Under the pieces are notes generated by a model that saw only the letters and a list, made by a program, of their open reading frames with translations, searched no databases and was not told the DNA's origin. A stretch of DNA of 41,000 bases from Mycobacterium sp. 1465703.0. GTDB taxonomy: Bacteria > Actinomycetota > Actinomycetes > Mycobacteriales > Mycobacteriaceae. A program made the translations under genes and the position numbers. The stretch covers positions 1-41,000 of the forward strand of contig NZ_LZKU01000045.1 in the NCBI RefSeq assembly GCF_001672975.1. Direction: 5' to 3'. Below are positions 35,477 through 41,000 of the stretch, in pieces (position 1 is the first letter of the stretch; every line of letters starts with the position of its first letter).

Positions 35477-36097
35477 GTGACGGCCACCAGCGCGCGGCGG
35501 CGGCGGGGGCGGCCGGCCGGGGTCTCCGACACCCGTGAACGCATTTTGACCAGTGCGCGAGAGCTGTTCGCCAGCAAGGGGATTCGCAACACCTCGATTC
35601 GGGCAGTGGCCGCGGCGGCGGGGGTGGATTCGGCGTTGGTGCACCACTATTTCGGCACCAAGGAAAAGCTGTTCGCCGCGGCGGTGCATATCCCGATCGA
35701 CCCGATGGACATCATCGGTCCGTTGCGCGAGGTGCCTGTCTCCGAAATCGGTTACCGGCTGCCGTCGATGTTGTTGCCGCTGTGGGATTCCGATCTGGGC
35801 ACCGGGTTCATCGCGACCCTGCGGTCGGTGCTGGCCGGTTCGGAGGTCAACCTGTTCCGCACGTTCATCGAAGACGTCATCACCGTCGAAGTCGGTTCAC
35901 GCGTGGACAATCCACCGGGAAGCGGAACCATCCGCATCCAATTCGTGGCGTCGCAACTGGTCGGCGTGGTGATGGCGCGGTACATCCTGCAATTGGAGCC
36001 GTTCGCGTCGCTACCGCCCGAGCAGATCGCGCAGACCATCGCGCCGAATCTGCAGCGCTACCTCACCGGGGATCTGCCGGACGGCCTTGCGCCATGA
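35477..36097 (+). CDS. TetR-family regulator (Rv1685c-like), likely of the ABC exporter
   Basis: A 206-aa TetR regulator: basic N-terminus SARRRRGRPAGVSDTRERIL, HTH region FASKGIRNTSIRAVAAAAGV then DSALVHHYFGTKEKLFAAAV, and a C-terminal ligand domain. It belongs to the group that ends with a conserved VASQLVGVVMARYILQLEP. The GTG start at 35477 has GGAG about 7 nt upstream. It is the third gene of the ATPase-permease-TetR set, so it probably controls that exporter. Its 3' end overlaps the convergent Trm112-like gene by 35 bp. Confidence 0.9.
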   Translation: MTATSARRRRGRPAGVSDTRERILTSARELFASKGIRNTSIRAVAAAAGVDSALVHHYFGTKEKLFAAAVHIPIDPMDIIGPLREVPVSEIGYRLPSMLLPLWDSDLGTGFIATLRSVLAGSEVNLFRTFIEDVITVEVGSRVDNPPGSGTIRIQFVASQLVGVVMARYILQLEPFASLPPEQIAQTIAPNLQRYLTGDLPDGLAP

Positions 36098-36278
36098 GCC
36101 GGGCGTGCTCGTCGTCGCCGACGTCACGGGCCTCGTCGATCAACAGCACCGGGATGCCGTCCTCGATGCGGTAGGCGCGCCGCAGCCGTGGGTTGTAGAG
36201 CAGTTCGGAGCCCACCAAAACCAGTGGGCCCCGGTCCTGCGGGCACACCAGGATGCGCAGCAGTGCATCGTCGATCAT
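36063..36278 (-). CDS. Trm112/YcaR-like small protein (Rv1684-like, 71 aa)
   Basis: A 71-aa protein of the Trm112/UPF0434 type: LLRILVCPQDRGPLVLVGSE, then YNPRLRRAYRIEDGIPVLLI with the conserved IPVLL ending. Only one Cys of the usual zinc set is present (CPQD), as in many bacterial members. In other organisms such proteins support methyltransferases. The start ATG at 36278 overlaps by ATGA the stop of the large lipase/acyl-CoA synthetase gene, and the stop lies within the convergent TetR gene. Confidence 0.85.
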   Translation of the reverse strand: MIDDALLRILVCPQDRGPLVLVGSELLYNPRLRRAYRIEDGIPVLLIDEARDVGDDEHARLMAQGRPADPR

Positions 36279-39200
36279 GACTGCGCTCCGGTCAGCTCGG
36301 AACGGACCGCGCCGGTCAGGCGACGGTACTCGTTCGCCTCGGCATCGAAATACCACACGTTGCGTCCGGCCTTCGGGATCCCGGCCGCCCGTAGCGCACT
36401 GACGGTGGGGCGGAACGTCGCGCTCAGATTCATCTCTCGCACCACGCACACGATGTCGGGTCCTTGACCGATGGGGAGCTTGGCGAAGGCTTCGGTGAGG
36501 TCGGCCGCCGTGATCGAGGCCCCAGGCAACAACGTCACCGCCGACAACGCCACCTCGTGGTCCCCCACCGGCACGTTGTAGGTCACCGCGAGGTCGACAC
36601 CGGTGATGCATCCCAGGGCGTCGGTGACCGGCTCGGCGTAGACCAGGCCACGCGCGGTGCGGACCACCGAGCCCCGGCGGCCCGCCAGCCAGTAGTCGCC
36701 GTCGTCGTCGCGGTAGAACAGGTACTCCGTCGATATCCAGGTGTCGCCCGCAGCGAAGACACCGCGTTTGACCGACGCGCTCGGATCGATCGGGCCGTTG
36801 GAGGCCGCGAGTAGGACCCCGACCTGCATGGGTTCGGCGATCTGTACGAAGCCGCGCTCGTTCTCCAGGATCAGGTCCTGCTCGGCGTCGTAGGCGCCCA
36901 ACTCGATCCGCCCCGCACCCGGCAGCGGGCGACCCTTGCTGCCGACCTTGGCGCCCGACACGTTGGCCAGCACCGCCTGCCCGTCGGTGGTGGCGAAGAA
37001 CTCGACGACATGGGCGGGCGCGAATGCCTCGACGACCCGTCCCCACAGGCCGGTCGGCATGCCGGAACCGATGAACAGCCGCACCGGATGATTGCCGTGC
37101 AGCACGAACGCGGGATCGTCGACGATCTCGCGGAGCATGGACCAGGTGTAGGACACCACGGTGACGCCGTACTGGCGCACCTCCTGGACGAATCGGTGCC
37201 GGTCCAGGCCACGCGACAGCGCGATGCGGGTGCCGCCGACCACCGCGCCACCCAGGCTGACCAGCAGCGCCGACTCATGGTGCAGCGGTGTCAGGCAGTA
37301 GACGGTGTCACGGCGGTCCAGGGCGGCCGTCGAGGCGGTACCGAAGGCCGACACCGCCCACCGGTAGTTGGTGATCTGCCTGGCCACCAGTTCACCGCCG
37401 GCCGCGGTGAACGCGATGAACGCCAGGTCCCGGGCCAGTCCGGGGTTGGGCCGATACCAGCCGGGCAGCTCGACGGCGTCCGGGTCGATCTGTTCCATGT
37501 CGATGACGTCGGAGTCCTCGGGCAGGTGCAGATCCCGCGACTCCCCGCCACCGAGCACCAGCACCTGGCGCAGCCCCTGGCGGTCGGACGCCAGCACCGC
37601 GTCGAGGTTGGTGGGGTCGGTGAGCAGTTCGGTCACTCCCCCGAGCCGCACCGATGCGGCCAGATCCGCGTCGGGCCGCATCACCACCGCGGTGGCGCCC
37701 AGCCGGGACAGGGCGGCGATGGCCACCAGCGCGCTGGGCCGGGTTTCCATCAACACGCCGACCCGATCGCCTTGCCGCACCCCGACGTCGATCAGGCCAC
37801 GCACCACGTTGTTGATGCGCCGGTTCACCGCCTCGTAGGTGTGCACACGGCCGTCGAACAGCAGGAATTCGCCCTGAGGTGCGTCGTGTGCCTGTTCTTC
37901 GATGATGCGGCCCAGCGAAATCCGGGTGTGGTCGTTGATCTGGCCCAGGCGCACCAGTCGGGGCAGGGTGCGGGCCGTCTCGACGGCCAGCGTGCGCACC
38001 GACTTGTTGGCGGCGACGACGGTGTTGGCCGCGCCGCGCACAATTCCCACTGCCGCCTCGGACGCTTCGCCGAGGCCGTGTGCTATCCGGGAGCTCAACG
38101 CCACGCCGCTGTCGGTGTGTTCCTCGGGCTGATCGGCCATCAGGTCGATGCTGGCGGGTTTGTCGCCGCCGGTGGAAAGCCACTCCACCCATTCGGCTAC
38201 CGTCGGCCAGCTCTGTTGCGCCGCCTTGGTTCCCACGACCAGCCCGAAATGTCCTGTGCGGATGCGACTTTCGTAGACTTCGGCGTCAGGTGCGGCGCGC
38301 CGGATGCCGCGCACCGAGGCCGGCTGCCCGATGTCATCAACCTCGCCGACGAAGGCCAGCACCGGGCAGGTGATGTCGGTGAGGGTGACCATCTGTCCGT
38401 TGACGGCGAAACCGCCTGTCATCATCCGGTTGTGCGCGATGAACTGTTTGAGCAGTTCGGAGATGGCCGGGCCGGACCAGGCGATCCAGCCTTCGCGCTC
38501 GAGGAACCTGCGCTGTTGCTCGCGCGGCAGCAGCGCCTCGCGGTCATGCAACTGGCGGACGAAGTCCACCCGGGCCTTGGCGGTCTTGAGCGGGTCGAGC
38601 ATCTGGAAGCCGGTGCGCGCCATCCAGCTGGGGATGGCCAGCCGGCTGAACACGTGGTCGGCCATGAAGTTCGCCGCGGGCGCGGCGAAGTTGGCCGGGA
38701 TGCCCATCGGCAGGGCGGCCAGCGTGTCGACCGGCGAACCGAAGGTGACGATGCTGGCCAGGCTTTTCGAACGCCGGTAGGCGGCGACTTGGTAGCACCA
38801 CATGCCACCCTGCGAATATCCGACCAGATGGATGTCGTTGCCGGTGACGTCCTTGACGGTGTCGATGGCCTGACTGAGCGCGACGATGTGGTCGGCCAGG
38901 GTGCGGCGCATACCGCCTTCGACCTTGTCGGGTTCGCCGAAGTCGATGACCCACGGGTCGATGCCGTGGGCGTGCAGGATTCCCACCGCGCCTTCGTCGC
39001 GGGTGACGTCCCACATGTCGGCCGACATCATCATCGGGTGCACCATCAGCACCGGCGGCCCGAGGGGCGACTGGCCGCGCCGGCTGTCCGGCGGGAAATA
39101 CCGCCGCAGCTTGTACATTGGCACGCTCTCGACGATCTGAGACGGCGACGGGACACTACCGGTTTCCAAACCCCCCAGCCGCAAGACCTCCAGCCCGTTC

Positions 39201-39295
39201 TGCGCTGTAGCGATCAGCCGCTCGACCGGTCGTGTGACCATCGAAAAATTGAGATCCACTGCTGCTCCCCTGAGTCTTGACAGCTTGGACATCAT
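36275..39295 (-). CDS. Two-domain lipase / acyl-CoA synthetase-like protein (Rv1683-like)
   Basis: A 1006-aa fusion. Residues 1-375 form an alpha/beta hydrolase of the PHA-synthase-like type, with PVLMVHPMMMSADMWD, nucleophile Ser161 in GYSQGG, Asp320 in VGEVDD and His349 in TGHFG as a likely triad. Residues 450-1006 form an acyl-CoA synthetase (ANL) fold. The ANL motifs are poor: the ATP-binding loop reads FIAFTAAGGELVARQ (about 626-640) instead of YTSGTTGxPKG, the YGxTE motif reads FATTDG, and the C-terminal Lys is not evident in NLSATFRPTVSALRAAGI. The M. bovis BCG homologue was reported as a bifunctional acyl-CoA synthase/lipase affecting triacylglycerol use. The second Met (39292) is an equally good start. 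Context is with the Trm112-like gene (overlap 4 nt). Confidence 0.9.
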   Translation of the reverse strand: MMSKLSRLRGAAVDLNFSMVTRPVERLIATAQNGLEVLRLGGLETGSVPSPSQIVESVPMYKLRRYFPPDSRRGQSPLGPPVLMVHPMMMSADMWDVTRDEGAVGILHAHGIDPWVIDFGEPDKVEGGMRRTLADHIVALSQAIDTVKDVTGNDIHLVGYSQGGMWCYQVAAYRRSKSLASIVTFGSPVDTLAALPMGIPANFAAPAANFMADHVFSRLAIPSWMARTGFQMLDPLKTAKARVDFVRQLHDREALLPREQQRRFLEREGWIAWSGPAISELLKQFIAHNRMMTGGFAVNGQMVTLTDITCPVLAFVGEVDDIGQPASVRGIRRAAPDAEVYESRIRTGHFGLVVGTKAAQQSWPTVAEWVEWLSTGGDKPASIDLMADQPEEHTDSGVALSSRIAHGLGEASEAAVGIVRGAANTVVAANKSVRTLAVETARTLPRLVRLGQINDHTRISLGRIIEEQAHDAPQGEFLLFDGRVHTYEAVNRRINNVVRGLIDVGVRQGDRVGVLMETRPSALVAIAALSRLGATAVVMRPDADLAASVRLGGVTELLTDPTNLDAVLASDRQGLRQVLVLGGGESRDLHLPEDSDVIDMEQIDPDAVELPGWYRPNPGLARDLAFIAFTAAGGELVARQITNYRWAVSAFGTASTAALDRRDTVYCLTPLHHESALLVSLGGAVVGGTRIALSRGLDRHRFVQEVRQYGVTVVSYTWSMLREIVDDPAFVLHGNHPVRLFIGSGMPTGLWGRVVEAFAPAHVVEFFATTDGQAVLANVSGAKVGSKGRPLPGAGRIELGAYDAEQDLILENERGFVQIAEPMQVGVLLAASNGPIDPSASVKRGVFAAGDTWISTEYLFYRDDDGDYWLAGRRGSVVRTARGLVYAEPVTDALGCITGVDLAVTYNVPVGDHEVALSAVTLLPGASITAADLTEAFAKLPIGQGPDIVCVVREMNLSATFRPTVSALRAAGIPKAGRNVWYFDAEANEYRRLTGAVRSELTGAQS

Positions 39296-39340
39296 GGCAC
39301 ATCAGGGCAGCTAGAAGGCCGGTGGTTCCCCCAATCGACG

Positions 39341-39739
39341 TCAGCCGCTGCACCCGTTCAGGTCGATCGTCGACCCAGGTCCCGCGCCGTCCAGCGCTGC
39401 GGCATCGGCCGCGTCTTGGGTGAAAGCCTGTCGCGCCGCCAGGGTCTTGCCGTCGCTGCTCTCCGCGATCGAGAGGCAACCTAGCCCCGACGTGACCAGC
39501 TGGCAGTCGTTCGTCTTGCCGATCACGTCGCACCACAACACGGCGTCGTCCTCCGCCTTTTGCGCAGTGGTGTAGTTGAGCCGGATGGCCTCCTCTCCAG
39601 TGGACAGCGACGCCGCGATCGCACCCCAGCATCCCGGCCTGCAATACAGGGAGATATCGGCGGCGGCTCGCGGCGTGGCCACCACCGGCACGGCGGCGAC
39701 GAGAAGTCCGGTGACCGCGGCCAGCGCAACATTCCTCAT
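39341..39739 (-). CDS. Secreted DUF4189-like small Cys-rich protein
   Basis: A 132-aa protein with a clear signal peptide (MRNVALAAVTGLLVAAVPVV, then ATPRAAA|DIS). The mature part has about 105 residues with WGAIAASLSTGEEAIRLNY and six Cys, in the order expected of DUF4189 proteins, exported by mycobacteria (Rv1269c/Rv1813c type). The start ATG at 39739 gives a normal signal peptide; an upstream frame to 39763 does not. It stands alone, 45 bp from the large lipase gene. Function unknown; relatives have been linked to host interaction. Confidence 0.75.
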   Translation of the reverse strand: MRNVALAAVTGLLVAAVPVVATPRAAADISLYCRPGCWGAIAASLSTGEEAIRLNYTTAQKAEDDAVLWCDVIGKTNDCQLVTSGLGCLSIAESSDGKTLAARQAFTQDAADAAALDGAGPGSTIDLNGCSG

Positions 39740-39831
39740 GGTTCCGACCCATCCGTGGACCAACGGCTCTACGGTCGCAGCCGCAGTTGGGTAGGACGTG
39801 AGAACTGGTCCTGAAGGCCGTTAGAACGGCC

Positions 39832-40284
39832 TCACCCCACATCCACCCAGACAGTCCACACCGCAGTCGCAACGGCGACGACTGCCAGCAGGATCGTGTC
39901 GGTAGTGCTGAGGCGGGGCGCGTCGGATGTGCCCATGCGTAATTCGCGCGCGATCAGAAATAGGGGAAACATGACACTGATCGCGGTGACAAATGCGCCC
40001 GCGACGTAGAGCCAAACGTATTTAACGCCATGCCTTCTGGCCTCGATCACCATCAGGATCACTGCAGAGATGGCGACCAGCAGAGCGTCGACACTCATCG
40101 ATCGAGATGCCGGTGTGACCTTCGAGGCGTTGATGAATTCGATCAGGAATCGGGCGGGCTTGTCCAGGTAGGCCACATTCTGACTCCACGTGGCAATGAG
40201 CGCGGCGACAGCGATAGCGCCGTAGACGAAGCAGAGGACCTTGCGTGAAGTGGGCAGGACTGAGCGCTGATCGGCTGTTGTCAT
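39832..40284 (-). CDS. DUF2834-like four-helix membrane protein
   Basis: A 150-aa membrane protein. Four helices are predicted: VLCFVYGAIAVAALIATW, VDALLVAISAVILMVIEA, VWLYVAGAFVTAISVMFP and ILLAVVAVATAVWTVWV. The pattern D-x-LL near the second helix, EARRHGVK and SVMFPLFLIARE are typical of the DUF2834 family, whose role is unknown. It stands alone between a secreted protein and an HNH-type gene. Confidence 0.75.
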   Translation of the reverse strand: MTTADQRSVLPTSRKVLCFVYGAIAVAALIATWSQNVAYLDKPARFLIEFINASKVTPASRSMSVDALLVAISAVILMVIEARRHGVKYVWLYVAGAFVTAISVMFPLFLIARELRMGTSDAPRLSTTDTILLAVVAVATAVWTVWVDVG

Positions 40285-40391
40285 AGCTCACGCTAAGCGA
40301 ACTGAACCGTCGATGGGACCAGAACGACAACTTCGTGCCCGGCGACTGGCGTCTGCTCGCCGTCGCCTCTGTGTAAACCGTTGTCCGGCAA

Positions 40392-41000
40392 TCAGAATGG
40401 CGGTGGATCATCATCGTCGGACGGTGGCGCGGGACCGAAGTAGGCGGCCTCGCATTCTCGACGGTTCGCTTGGCGGGCTTGGTGGTTTTGTCTGCGTTCG
40501 GTGGCGACGCGGTGGGCGCGGTCTTGGGCGCGGGTGCGCCGGCGTGTGGGCATTATTGCGGTGCGCTCAGCGCAGTGGTCGGCCGCGCGCGGAGTTGGTG
40601 GGCGGATTTCGCCGGTCGGCGCGCACAGGCTGGGGAACAGCAGGGCGCTGCCCGGGGTGGTGACATAGGTGTGCCCCGACGGGGCGGTCACAATCAGCGT
40701 GCCGTCGGCGAGTTGTTGTTCGGCCCAGCCCCAAAACGTTTTCACCAAATGGTGGGTGCGACACAGACATTTGAGGTTCGACGCATGGGTAGGCCCACCG
40801 TCGGCATAAGGAATCGTATGGTCGAGGTCGCAGTCGGTGGCCGGACGATCACAGCCGGGCCAGCGACACGTCAAATCCCGGCACCGCACGAAATCGGCCA
40901 ACGCCTTGGACGGCACATAACCGCGCTCCGGGGCGCCATCACCGGGATGCACCAACGACACCAGCGTGGCCGAGGCGGCCAACTCGGCCACCAACTCCGG
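40392..41000 (-). CDS. 13E12/DUF222-type HNH protein, C-terminal part, cut by window edge
   Basis: The final 202 residues of a larger protein that continues past 41000. The HNH part reads CRDLTCRWPGCDRPATDCDL, DHTIPYADGGPTHASNLKCL, then CRTHHLVKTFWGW, with the zinc Cys and the His pairs of an HNH nuclease. The tail is basic, then acidic and Pro-rich (PSDDDDPPPF). Genes of this kind (REP13E12 family in M. tuberculosis) are dispersed and multicopy. Nuclease activity is inferred. No true start is visible in the window. Confidence 0.88.
   Translation of the reverse strand, partial: PELVAELAASATLVSLVHPGDGAPERGYVPSKALADFVRCRDLTCRWPGCDRPATDCDLDHTIPYADGGPTHASNLKCLCRTHHLVKTFWGWAEQQLADGTLIVTAPSGHTYVTTPGSALLFPSLCAPTGEIRPPTPRAADHCAERTAIMPTRRRTRAQDRAHRVATERRQNHQARQANRRECEAAYFGPAPPSDDDDPPPF

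Noticed and set aside
37010..39280. Long plus-strand open frame (756 codons)
   Set aside because: Antisense shadow of the Rv1683-like gene in high-GC DNA; His/Gln/Gly/Arg-rich composition and no known fold.

Overview
The window is a high-GC actinobacterial chromosome segment, almost certainly from a non-tuberculous Mycobacterium. From about 12.4 kb to 39.3 kb the gene order is, as I recall it, the M. tuberculosis Rv1683-Rv1713 block in reverse: Rv1683-like lipase/acyl-CoA synthetase, Trm112-like protein, TetR, ABC-2 exporter, mpg, tyrS, DUF732 protein, TPR protein, HAD phosphatase, small acidic protein, tlyA, nadK, recN, steA-like, mctB/steB-like, pyrG, NUDIX, xerD, O-methyltransferase, parA-like, scpA, scpB, pseudouridine synthase, cmk, der. 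Species cannot be fixed from the sequence alone.

Region 1 (1-6.5 kb) is accessory: an msrB-msrA pair in which a short segment carrying the msrA start and catalytic Cys motif is inverted between 10-bp inverted repeats; a short-chain dehydrogenase; an ABM-domain protein with a TetR regulator; a second, paralogous TetR gene placed tail-to-tail with the first; a GNAT acetyltransferase; and a PknF-like transmembrane Ser/Thr kinase that looks leaderless.

Region 2 (6.68-12.09 kb) is a small integrative element in the 3' end of tRNA-Pro(GGG). An 18-bp direct repeat marks both ends (6676 and 12076). It carries a phiRv2-type tyrosine integrase, an excisionase-like HTH protein whose ribosome binding site can be buried in a 13-bp RNA stem, a zinc-ribbon phage-type protein, a truncated RecA-like replication ATPase, a 62-aa orphan, a frameshifted two-TM membrane protein and a SnoaL-like gene with its own terminator. 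It is rich in repeats: four 10-bp repeats between int and xis, candidate integrase arm sites at both ends, a 64-bp duplicated right-end sequence bracketing the SnoaL module, a triple 18-20-bp repeat, and AT-rich repeats. It looks like a degraded phage satellite or prophage with cargo.

Region 3 (12.4-39.3 kb) is the conserved core, mostly minus strand, in tightly coupled operons with many 4-nt start/stop overlaps: chromosome segregation and ribosome/nucleotide functions (parA-scpA-scpB-rsuA-like-cmk-der); CTP synthesis, NUDIX and xerD; a cell-envelope/copper pair (mctB/steB and steA); tlyA-nadK-recN; and tyrS with mpg. The parA-like gene seems to be preceded by a leaderless 9-codon ORF ending in Pro-Pro-Pro-stop that overlaps its start. 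An Amt ammonium transporter with Glu instead of the first pore His sits between mpg and the ABC exporter.

Region 4 (39.3-41 kb) holds a secreted DUF4189-like protein, a DUF2834-like membrane protein and the C-terminal part of a 13E12/DUF222-type HNH protein cut by the window edge.
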